The notes under the pieces: model-generated
Told to the model about the DNA's origin: nothing
Database searches by the model: none
What the model saw: the letters and a program-made list of their open reading frames with translations, nothing else
Assembly (NCBI GenBank): GCA_030039815.1
Contig: JASHUW010000028.1
Location: 1 to 5,094, forward strand
From: Alphaproteobacteria bacterium
Lineage (GTDB): Bacteria > Pseudomonadota > Alphaproteobacteria > ATCC43930 > CGMCC-115725
Reading direction: 5' to 3'
Length of the DNA stretch: 5,094 nucleotides
Shown here: one piece after another, positions 1 through 5,094 of the stretch
How positions within the stretch are numbered: the stretch's first letter is position 1
Layout of the letters: every line of letters starts with the position of its first letter
Program-made: the position numbers and the translations under genes

Positions 1-416
1 ACGGCGCCCGATTTCTGCTTGAGGAGCACCGGCAACACATGCCGCAGGCCGAGGAACACGCCCTTGACGTTGACGCCGAGCACCTGATCGAACATCGCCT
101 CGTCGTAATCCGCGGTGGGCGCGACCGCACCCTCGATGCCGGCATTGTTGAAGAAGCAGTCGATGCGGCCGTAAGTGTCGAGCGTCTCCTTGACGTATTT
201 CGCGACGTCAGCCGACTTGGTGACGTCGGCGGCGACGAACTTCGCTTCGCCGCCCTGCTGCCTGATGATGCCGGCGGTCGCTTCGCCCGCCGCCGCGTCG
301 CGGTCGACGACGACGACCTTGGCCCCGGCCTTGGCGAAGGCGAGCGCGGTGGCGCGGCCGATCCCGCCGCCGCCCCCGGTGATCAACGCGACCTTGCCGG
401 TGAAGTCCATGTTCAT
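1..416 (-). CDS. SDR-family NAD(P)-dependent oxidoreductase, C-terminus outside the window
   Basis: This is a classical short-chain dehydrogenase/reductase, a soluble enzyme that interconverts alcohols and ketones with NAD(P). Only the first 138 residues are present. The cofactor motif TGGGGGIG is at residues 13-20. Asp38 at the end of the second beta strand suggests NAD(H) rather than NADP(H). Asp64 in AADV fits the adenine-binding position, NNAG is at 90-93, and Asn116 in the GVNVKG stretch matches the catalytic Asn. The Ser and YxxxK catalytic residues lie beyond the left edge and cannot be checked. The start at 416 was chosen because GGGAGG sits five bases upstream; an in-frame ATG at 410 is the alternative. 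The gene follows the five-gene unit on the same strand but is separated from it by a terminator, so it is probably transcribed separately. Family call firm; substrate unknown. Confidence 0.93.
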   Translation of the reverse strand, partial: MNMDFTGKVALITGGGGGIGRATALAFAKAGAKVVVVDRDAAAGEATAGIIRQQGGEAKFVAADVTKSADVAKYVKETLDTYGRIDCFFNNAGIEGAVAPTADYDEAMFDQVLGVNVKGVFLGLRHVLPVLLKQKSGA

Positions 417-473
417 GGCGCCCTCCCGCGATGTGTTTATCGAGTCGTAGAGGGTGCGTGGGCTTGGTTCAAG

Positions 474-582
474 CAATCCCAATCAAGATCGCTCCCCGGC
501 GCAAGCCAGGGTCCACTTTTGCGCCCGCTCGAAAAGCTAAGAAGTGGGTCTCGGCTTTCGCCAGGAAGCGGATATTGGGAAC
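474..582. repeat. REP-like imperfect palindrome (paired inverted hairpins)
   Basis: Bases 492-518 and 542-568 are inverted copies of each other, with 20 of 27 positions matching by hand count, separated by 23 bases. The similarity continues outward more loosely to a shared ATTGGGA-like segment at each edge. Each arm can itself fold: GGC-GCAA-GCC with flanking CCC/GGG at 494-511, and GGC-TTTC-GCC with flanks at 549-566. The sequence of the second arm (GGGTCTCGGCTTTCGCCAGG) resembles the extragenic palindromic repeats abundant in Bradyrhizobium and relatives. One minus-strand frame through it reads PLPGESRDP, a type of spurious peptide often seen over such repeats. The family assignment is from memory and no second copy occurs in this window. 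Confidence 0.6.
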
Positions 583-584
583 GC

Positions 585-622
585 CGAAACGAAAACACCC
601 CGGAGCGTCGCTCCGGGGTGTT
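585..622 (-). terminator. Rho-independent terminator after the five-gene unit
   Basis: Bases 594-606 and 610-622 form a perfect 13-bp inverted repeat with a 3-base loop. On the minus strand the G/C-rich stem runs into TTTTCGTTTC, an interrupted T-run. It begins about 20 bases past the TAG stop of the 491-residue gene, the expected place to end transcription of the leftward operon. On the plus strand the hairpin is followed by ACGTGACA without a T-run, so it acts in one direction. Confidence 0.87.
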
Positions 623-642
623 ACGTGACACCTAGAGGAACG

Positions 643-2118
643 CTACTCGGCGGCGTGGAGCAGGTCGAGATACTCCTCGTAGACCGCCATGTTCTTGCCG
701 AACGAGATCGCCGCGGCCTGGCAGCCGGAGACGAGATGCATCCAGCGCCACGGCTCACGGGTGTTGTTGAACTCCTCGACGATCGCGTTGTGGTGCTTGA
801 AGGCGTGCATCTCGGTGAAATTGTCGTGGCAGACAATCTCGGCGAGGCGAGCGATCAGCGCATCCGGATCGTAGCGGTTTTCGACGTATTGCACCGCCAG
901 CTCGATCGTGTGCTTGACCTCCGGCACCGCGCGCATCAGGCCGAGATTGGTCACGGTCGACCAGTCGGTCGGCGGCTGGGTGTAGATGCTGTGGGTGATG
1001 GCGTCGAGCAGCGCCTCCTGGCTGCGCGGCGGCAGCGCCTTGACCGCTGCCATGTCGGGCTGCGAGCCGGGCGGCTCCATGCGCATCTGCGTCGAGCGGA
1101 TTTCGGGGCCCAGGTGCCAGTTCATCAGCAGCAACAGCTTGCTGCGCAGGTTCAGCCCCGGCAGCCCCACCAGGTAACGCCGCAGATTGACGCTGGTGTG
1201 CAGGTGGACATCCATCGGATTGCCGCCGAGCGAGCGGGTGAACAGCCCGGCCGCGCCGATCGACAGCGCTTCGCCCGCGCCGTTGAGCGACAAGCCCTTC
1301 GCCAGCGCGCTGGCGATCATGACCGGGATCTCGGCAAATTCCTCGACCTGCCCGATGTTCTTGCCGAGCCGGCCGACCGCGATCGTCTCATCGTCGCCGG
1401 TTTCCTGCCGGGTGACGCGCTCCATGAGCTTCATGTCTTTGATCAGCGAGTCGAGTTCCGGTTGCGCCGGGGCGATCGGGAAGCGCGCCGCATAGCGCAC
1501 CGTGGGGCGCATCAACAGCTTCAGGTACTGCTTGTCGAGCACGCCGGCCTCGAACGAGCGCCACAGATAGCCGGGGAAGACGAAGTAATGATCGTCGACG
1601 TTGTTCTTCGGGATGGCGACGCTCATCAGCAGGTCGAAGGCGTCGATCGCCGGAACGTTGTCCCACATCCACTGGTAGATATGATCGGCCTTGAGCGATT
1701 CGCCGCGGTTGCAGGCGAGCAGGAACGCCGCCTTGGCCGCTTCGAAATCCTTGAAGTTGAGCGGCGCGAATTCGAGCAGCTGATAGGGGCTCGTCTCGGG
1801 CGCGTTGACATGCTTGTTCGACAGCGCGACGTGCTGCACCACCGGGATGAACTTGTCCTCGCCTTCCAGGCGCGACACCAGGTTCGACAGCGCGTAGAGC
1901 CCGGCCAGCGGGTGCAGCGGGCCGCCGTGATGGCCCGGCGGCAGATCGGAGGAGCGGGTCACCGCCAGCGCCGATGCGGTCAGCATCGTCTCGGTCGGCA
2001 CACCGGCGCGCAGCTTCCGCAACGTCTCGTCGATGATGTCCGCCGGCGGCGTGTCTTCGATAAACTGAACCAGCGGCTCGATGTCGGCGGGGAACTGGAC
2101 GCGCGTCGGAATTGGCAT
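643..2118 (-). CDS. Conserved-looking 491-residue protein of uncertain function, possibly questin-oxidase-like
   Basis: I cannot name this protein with confidence. It appears soluble: no signal peptide or clear membrane helix. Numbered from the ATG at 2118, the striking features are HHGGPLHP at 63-70, HLHTSVN near 305-311, HSIYTQ at 376-381, and a C-terminal block with CHDN (430-433), EMHAFKHHNA (436-445) and WRWMHLVSGCQAAA (458-471). The order of an HG..H motif, a middle His motif and a late H..K..A/AA block recalls the questin-oxidase-like (DUF4243) family, whose fungal member catalyses a Baeyer-Villiger-type ring opening. This is a weak resemblance from memory. No Rossmann, flavin or haem motif is evident. 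The ATG at 2118 has GGAGGG five to six bases upstream; an in-frame TTG at 2133 overlaps that site and is unlikely. It is the last gene of the operon, 65 bases after the flavoenzyme and just before the terminator. The reading frame is certain; the family is a guess. Confidence 0.9.
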   Translation of the reverse strand: MPIPTRVQFPADIEPLVQFIEDTPPADIIDETLRKLRAGVPTETMLTASALAVTRSSDLPPGHHGGPLHPLAGLYALSNLVSRLEGEDKFIPVVQHVALSNKHVNAPETSPYQLLEFAPLNFKDFEAAKAAFLLACNRGESLKADHIYQWMWDNVPAIDAFDLLMSVAIPKNNVDDHYFVFPGYLWRSFEAGVLDKQYLKLLMRPTVRYAARFPIAPAQPELDSLIKDMKLMERVTRQETGDDETIAVGRLGKNIGQVEEFAEIPVMIASALAKGLSLNGAGEALSIGAAGLFTRSLGGNPMDVHLHTSVNLRRYLVGLPGLNLRSKLLLLMNWHLGPEIRSTQMRMEPPGSQPDMAAVKALPPRSQEALLDAITHSIYTQPPTDWSTVTNLGLMRAVPEVKHTIELAVQYVENRYDPDALIARLAEIVCHDNFTEMHAFKHHNAIVEEFNNTREPWRWMHLVSGCQAAAISFGKNMAVYEEYLDLLHAAE

Positions 2119-2122
2119 GTGA

Positions 2123-2128
2123 CCCTCC
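2123..2128 (-). promoter_or_regulatory. Ribosome binding site that fixes the start of the 491-residue gene
   Basis: GGAGGG on the minus strand lies four bases before the ATG at 2118. It falls inside the five extra codons that would follow the upstream TTG at 2133, which argues for the ATG as the true start. Confidence 0.8.
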
Positions 2129-2183
2129 AGCAAGCGGTTCTTCTAAGCGGCTAACGCAAACTCTAAACCCGAAGTCAACGCTT

Positions 2184-3287
2184 TTAATAATGCTCTTTTG
2201 GCAGGTTGAGGTGCGGGAAAACGCTGTGCACGTGCGGTGCCAACGGTGTGCGCGTCGGCCGGACATAGGATTTGTCGAGCTGCGCGTAGCTCGTGACGCC
2301 CAACAGCGACAGGCAGATGCGGATCTCGTCCTCGATAATTTCGAAGAGCCGCACCACGCCGGCATGGCCGGCGGCGGCGAGGCCGTAGACGTAAAGCCGG
2401 CCGCAGGCGACCGCGTCGGCGCCGAGGATCAGCGCCTTGACGATGTCGGTGCCGCGGTAGAAGCCACCGTCGATCATGACCTTGGCGCGGCCGCCGACCG
2501 CCTCGACCACCTCGGGCAGCACGTCCATCGACCCGACGCCCTGGTCGAGCTGGCGACCGCCATGGTTCGAGACGTAGACGCAATCGACGCCGTGCTCCAC
2601 GGCGATCGTCGCATCCTCGTGGGTGGCGATGCCTTTGAGGATCACCGGGATCTTGCAGAGCCGCTTGATGCGGTCGATGTCCTTCCAGTTGAAGCGCGCC
2701 TGGTAGATGCGCGCGTCGCCCGGCCGCACCCGGCGGCGCTCGTGGCGCTTGGCGATGTCGCGCTCGCGCCGCGAGTAGCTGTCGGTGTCGACGGTGAGGG
2801 CGAAAGCGTCATAGCCGCAATCCATCGCCCGGCGGACATGGTCGTCGACCCAGGCCTCGTCGCCGCGCACGTAAAGCTGGAAGATCTTGAAGCCGTTGCC
2901 GCTCGCCTCGGCGGTCTTCTCCAGACCGGGGTGCGACACCGAGGACAGGATGATGCCGTTGCCGAACTCGGCGGTCGCCGCGGCGACGGTGGCGCCGCCG
3001 CCCGGCTCGAAATTCTCCAAGGAGCCGACCGGCGCGCACAGCACCGGGATGCGCAGCTTCTTGCCCCACAGCTCCTTCGAGCAATCGACGTCGCTGACGT
3101 CGCGCAGTACCCGCGGGCGGAAGCCGATCGCGTCGATCGCCATGCGGTTGCGCGCCAGCGTCGTCTCGGTCTCCGAGCCGCCGATCAGATAGTCCCAGTT
3201 GTTGCGGTTGAGGTTCTGCCGCGCGACGGTGACGAACTCGTGCAGGTTCATAAAGCGGTATTCGAGAAGTTCTCGCTCGTCGGACAT
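2184..3287 (-). CDS. FMN-dependent alpha-hydroxy-acid dehydrogenase/oxidase
   Basis: This enzyme oxidises a 2-hydroxy acid to a 2-oxo acid using FMN, as in the glycolate oxidase, L-lactate dehydrogenase and mandelate dehydrogenase family. The 367 residues form one TIM-barrel domain of usual length. Visible family residues include Tyr33 (WDYLIGG), the APV segment at 85-87, Ser115-Ser116, FQLYV with Tyr139, TVD at 165-167, RRERD at 173-177, Lys218 (VILKG), and the active-site signature SNHGGRQ with base His242 and substrate-binding Arg245. The phosphate-binding region reads DGGFYRGTD (273-281), where most relatives have an Arg at the position of Tyr277. The variable loop between RRERD and NWKDI is short, only about 24 residues, and Arg-rich. 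The start at 3287 has GAGGT four bases upstream; an in-frame TTG at 3326 lacks this support. The gene lies between the aldolase and the 491-residue gene in the operon. Family certain; substrate unknown, and I would not call it lactate dehydrogenase. Confidence 0.95.
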   Translation of the reverse strand: MSDERELLEYRFMNLHEFVTVARQNLNRNNWDYLIGGSETETTLARNRMAIDAIGFRPRVLRDVSDVDCSKELWGKKLRIPVLCAPVGSLENFEPGGGATVAAATAEFGNGIILSSVSHPGLEKTAEASGNGFKIFQLYVRGDEAWVDDHVRRAMDCGYDAFALTVDTDSYSRRERDIAKRHERRRVRPGDARIYQARFNWKDIDRIKRLCKIPVILKGIATHEDATIAVEHGVDCVYVSNHGGRQLDQGVGSMDVLPEVVEAVGGRAKVMIDGGFYRGTDIVKALILGADAVACGRLYVYGLAAAGHAGVVRLFEIIEDEIRICLSLLGVTSYAQLDKSYVRPTRTPLAPHVHSVFPHLNLPKEHY

Positions 3288-3291
3288 CGGG

Positions 3292-3296
3292 ACCTC
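3292..3296 (-). promoter_or_regulatory. Ribosome binding site for the FMN-dependent dehydrogenase
   Basis: GAGGT on the minus strand, four bases before the ATG at 3287, favours this start over the TTG 39 bases upstream. Confidence 0.65.
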
Positions 3297-3318
3297 GGCT
3301 GGTATCGCGCAAATGATG

Positions 3319-3332
3319 TTACGCAAGCGTAA
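3319..3332. promoter_or_regulatory. Candidate operator dyad TTACGC-AA-GCGTAA
   Basis: This perfect 6+6 inverted repeat with a 2-base centre lies 32 bases before the flavoenzyme start, in the longest gap of the operon (144 bases, 3288-3431). It is A/T-edged in an otherwise GC-rich gap, as expected for a dimeric regulator site. No regulator gene is present in the window and no clear -35/-10 pair flanks it, so function is speculative. The rest of the gap shows only short GC-rich hairpins. Confidence 0.3.
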
Positions 3333-3431
3333 TCGACGGGCTACGCGCCGGCAACCGGCGGTATTGTCGCCGTTCGGCTTTCGGGGAACGTAGCGGCCAC
3401 CGGCCGTGCCAATCCAGGGTCTGTCGTCCCC

Positions 3432-4241
3432 TTATGGCGTCGGCACCCCGATCGACTTCAACCGCGCATGGGCGCGGGCGGCGCGCGCCTTCATCCCGTC
3501 GAGATACGTGCTGACATCGTTCCCCGGCAGGTTCAGCACCTTGAACCCGAGCTGCCAGTATTCCTCGATCTGCGCCTCGGTCTCGGCCGATCCCCGGGCG
3601 AGCTTGCCGTGGGCGTTGCACGCCGCCGCGATCCGCTTTATCGCGGCCTTGAACTTCGGGTGTTCGAGGTCGAGGTGAACGCCGAGCTGCGCGCTCAGGT
3701 CGGAATGCCCATAGGCGATCATGTCGATGCCCTCGACCGCAGCGATCGCCTCGACATTCTCCAGGCCCTCGAGCGACTCGATCGACGGAAACAGGATGAT
3801 GTTCTCGTTGGCCCACGGCGCGTATTCGGTCGCGTGACGGCGGCCGTAACTCTTGTATCCGGTGTGCGGCCCCTGGCCGGAGATGCCGCGGTTGCCGATC
3901 GGCGGATACTTGGCGAGGCGGGCGATCGCGCGCGCCTCTTCGGCGGTTTCCACCTCGGACACCTGGATGCCCATGATGCCTTGGTCGAGGATGCCGGGAA
4001 TGAGATGCGCGAACGATTTGTGGAGGCGCACGATGGGCGAGACGTTGGTCGCCTGGAACCAGCTCGCCAGGTTGGCGATCGTTTCCATGTCGAACGCGCC
4101 GTGTTCGTGGTCGATCGCGCAGTAATCGAAGCCGGCCGCCTCGATGATCCAGGGAACGCCGCGCGAGGCGAACTCCTTGAGCCCGGTGCCCAATGCCGCT
4201 CGTCCTTCGCGCACCGCGCGCCGGATGCTGTTTTCTTTCAT
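3432..4241 (-). CDS. HpcH/HpaI-family aldolase
   Basis: This is a class II (metal-dependent) aldolase of the HpcH/HpaI type, whose members cleave 4-hydroxy-2-oxo acids or 2-keto-3-deoxy sugar acids to pyruvate plus an aldehyde. The 269-residue length is typical (about 250-270). By comparison with E. coli HpcH, the catalytic base is in DHEH (44-47, probably His47), Arg72 in IVRLH binds the oxo acid, YPPIGNRG (112-119) is the conserved loop, and metal ligands are Glu155 (PSIES) and Asp181 (YGHSDLS). Two family positions differ: the Gln usually before the metal Glu is Ser153, and the common GPAD/GPND motif reads GHSD. The start at 4241 has GGAG six bases upstream. An in-frame TTG at 4313 would overlap the previous gene and is not favoured. 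It follows the 74-residue gene by 58 bases and precedes the flavoenzyme. Family is firm; the exact substrate, and even whether it acts as an aldolase or a related lyase, is open. Confidence 0.94.
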   Translation of the reverse strand: MKENSIRRAVREGRAALGTGLKEFASRGVPWIIEAAGFDYCAIDHEHGAFDMETIANLASWFQATNVSPIVRLHKSFAHLIPGILDQGIMGIQVSEVETAEEARAIARLAKYPPIGNRGISGQGPHTGYKSYGRRHATEYAPWANENIILFPSIESLEGLENVEAIAAVEGIDMIAYGHSDLSAQLGVHLDLEHPKFKAAIKRIAAACNAHGKLARGSAETEAQIEEYWQLGFKVLNLPGNDVSTYLDGMKARAARAHARLKSIGVPTP

Positions 4242-4247
4242 GACGCG

Positions 4248-4251
4248 CTCC
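4248..4251 (-). promoter_or_regulatory. Ribosome binding site for the aldolase
   Basis: GGAG on the minus strand, six bases before the ATG at 4241, supports this start over the TTG at 4313, which would overlap the end of the 74-residue gene. Confidence 0.6.
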
Positions 4252-4299
4252 AGACTCCCTTCGTATTCGTCGGGGCCTGCGGCATAAGCCGCCCGCAGT

Positions 4300-4524
4300 T
4301 CAGAAGGTCCCAAGCACCCGGCCTTTCCCGGGTTTCAGTCCAAGATCAGCAACGGCATCTTCCGTCAGTGTGCCGACGGATGTCGGGAAGCCCCCGGGAA
4401 CTGTCTCGCGGGCGATGGCGAAGGCTTCGTCGGAATCATTGACGACAGCCGCAACGATACGCCTGCGCGGGTTTTGGTCGATGTCCGCGTCGGGACCCGT
4501 AACGAGCATCACCCAACCCTTCAT
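4300..4524 (-). CDS. Small 74-residue protein of unknown function
   Basis: I do not recognise this protein. It has no Cys or His, no signal peptide and no membrane helix, so it is probably a small cytosolic protein without its own metal site. The sequence suggests a short strand (RIVAAVVN, 22-29) followed by a helix (DSDEAFAIARETV, 30-42) and a Gly/Lys-rich tail (GLKPGKGRVLGTF, 62-74). Evidence that it is real: an ATG with a strong AAAGGAG-type ribosome site eight bases upstream (4533-4540), a start only 19 bases after the dioxygenase stop, and position in line between two operon genes with no overlap. It could be an accessory subunit or a partner of a neighbouring enzyme, but nothing in the sequence shows this. 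Confidence 0.78.
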   Translation of the reverse strand: MKGWVMLVTGPDADIDQNPRRRIVAAVVNDSDEAFAIARETVPGGFPTSVGTLTEDAVADLGLKPGKGRVLGTF

Positions 4525-4543
4525 GGGTTCGTCTCCTTTTCGA

Positions 4544-5094
4544 TTATTCCGCCGCCGCCAGCATCTTCAGCTCTTCCGCCGCCGACAGGATCGGCACACC
4601 TTCGATCGATTTCGATGGCCGCCCATCGACGCCGACCAGCGGCTTGCCGACCAGCGTCACCCGGTAGAGCTGGCGGTCGAAATCGGACTCGAAAATGTCG
4701 GTGGGCGCGAGGTGTACGGTCGAGCGATTGTCCCAGAATGCGATGTCGCCCTCATTCCACTTGAAGCGCACCGTGTATTCGGGGCGCGTGACGTGCTCCC
4801 ACAGGATTTCGAGGATTTTCTGGCTTTCGCGCGGCGTCAGCCCGACGATCGATTTGAGGAATGACGGGCTGACATAGAGGATGCGCTCGCCGGTCTCGGC
4901 ATGCACGGTGACGATAGGGTGCTCGCTTTCGAGCGCGCGCCGCTTCACGCGATCTTTGTATTCGTCGCTGCGGTTGGTCTCACCGCGACTGCCGAACTGG
5001 TGGATGCCGCGCAGCCCGTCAACAAAGGCGCGCAGGGTCGGCGACAGCGCCATATAGGCGGCGTTCAGGTTGGTCCAGAACGTGTCGCCGCCAT
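4544..5094 (-). CDS. TauD/TfdA-family 2-oxoglutarate/Fe(II) dioxygenase, N-terminus outside the window
   Basis: Enzymes of this family use Fe(II), 2-oxoglutarate and O2 to hydroxylate a substrate, often causing it to break, as in taurine or 2,4-D degradation. The last 182 residues are visible and the reading frame is open through the right edge. The fragment begins with GGDTFW, a conserved TauD segment that normally follows the HxD iron ligands by about 20 residues, so those two ligands lie just beyond the edge. Visible are HPIVTVHAETGER (58-70), EGDIAFWDNRSTVH (114-127) with the distal iron ligand His127, and QLYRVTL (141-147) with Arg144 expected to bind the 2-oxoglutarate carboxylate. An ATG at 5053 is internal, because conserved family sequence continues upstream of it. 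It is the first visible gene of the operon. The substrate (sulfonate, aryl-ether or other carboxylate) cannot be decided. Confidence 0.94.
   Translation of the reverse strand, partial: GGDTFWTNLNAAYMALSPTLRAFVDGLRGIHQFGSRGETNRSDEYKDRVKRRALESEHPIVTVHAETGERILYVSPSFLKSIVGLTPRESQKILEILWEHVTRPEYTVRFKWNEGDIAFWDNRSTVHLAPTDIFESDFDRQLYRVTLVGKPLVGVDGRPSKSIEGVPILSAAEELKMLAAAE

Larger units (their letters stand above)
417..642. other. Intergenic region with terminator and REP-like element
   Basis: This 226-base gap lies between the end of the 491-residue gene and the SDR gene. It holds the hairpin terminator (585-622), the imperfect palindrome (about 474-582), and the leader of the SDR gene with its GGGAGG ribosome site at 422-427. 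A small dyad GCTTG-GTT-CAAGC spans 462-474. On the minus strand it includes TTGAAC, a possible -35 box, but I see no convincing -10 box at proper spacing. Short open frames crossing the gap on both strands follow the repeat and do not look like genes. Confidence 0.7.

Noticed and set aside
437..631. Short open frames of about 65 codons over the intergenic repeat.
   Set aside because: They simply read through the palindrome and the terminator hairpin, giving the PLPGESRDP-type peptide typical of repeats, with no ribosome site.
544..2154. A 536-codon open frame on the plus strand opposite the 491-residue gene.
   Set aside because: Its translation is rich in Arg, Asp, Val and His with no recognisable domain, and it mirrors the codon bias of the minus-strand gene, which has a ribosome site and ends at a terminator.
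2173..2178. TTGACT on the minus strand before the 491-residue gene, considered as a -35 box.
   Set aside because: No acceptable -10 box lies 16-18 bases downstream, so an internal promoter is not supported.
2112..3332. A 406-codon open frame on the plus strand opposite the FMN dehydrogenase.
   Set aside because: The minus strand carries all FMN hydroxy-acid dehydrogenase motifs; the plus frame is a low-complexity shadow caused by high GC at third codon positions.
3346..3360. CGCCGG-CAA-CCGGCG hairpin between the aldolase and flavoenzyme genes, considered as a terminator.
   Set aside because: The stem is only 6 bp with a 3-base loop and no T-run follows on the minus strand.
4279..4292. GCGGC-ATAA-GCCGC hairpin between the 74-residue gene and the aldolase.
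   Set aside because: It is a 5-bp stem without a T-run, expected by chance in GC-rich DNA; there is no reason to think transcription stops there.
3468..4442. A 324-codon plus-strand frame opposite the aldolase and the small gene.
   Set aside because: It has no domain, spans two unrelated minus-strand genes and their gap, and its composition is that of an antisense shadow.

Overview
The window is about 5.1 kb of GC-rich DNA with strong G/C-ending codon use. All six genes I can support lie on the minus strand. Base composition, gene families and a palindromic repeat of the type common in Bradyrhizobium-like genomes point to an alphaproteobacterium, probably in the Hyphomicrobiales. That placement is an inference, because there is no rRNA or phylogenetic marker here.

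In transcription order (right to left), a probable five-gene operon comes first. It contains a TauD/TfdA-type 2-oxoglutarate/Fe(II) dioxygenase that is missing its N-terminus (4544-5094), a 74-residue orphan protein (4300-4524), an HpcH/HpaI-type aldolase (3432-4241), an FMN-dependent alpha-hydroxy-acid dehydrogenase (2184-3287), and a 491-residue protein of uncertain family with several His-rich motifs (643-2118). The gaps are about 19, 58, 144 and 65 bases, and each start has a purine-rich ribosome site. A 13-bp hairpin followed by a T-rich run (585-622) closes the unit. A REP-like palindromic element follows (about 474-582), then the start of a separate SDR dehydrogenase gene (1-416) that runs off the left edge.

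The enzymes suggest breakdown of a small organic acid. The dioxygenase could hydroxylate or cleave the entry substrate, the aldolase could split a hydroxy-oxo acid into pyruvate-type and aldehyde products, and the flavoenzyme could oxidise a 2-hydroxy acid to a 2-oxo acid. The substrate cannot be read from the sequence. The last gene and the 74-residue gene have no function I can assign with confidence, and they are the most interesting parts. No transporter or regulator gene, RNA gene, CRISPR array, insertion sequence or replication origin was seen.
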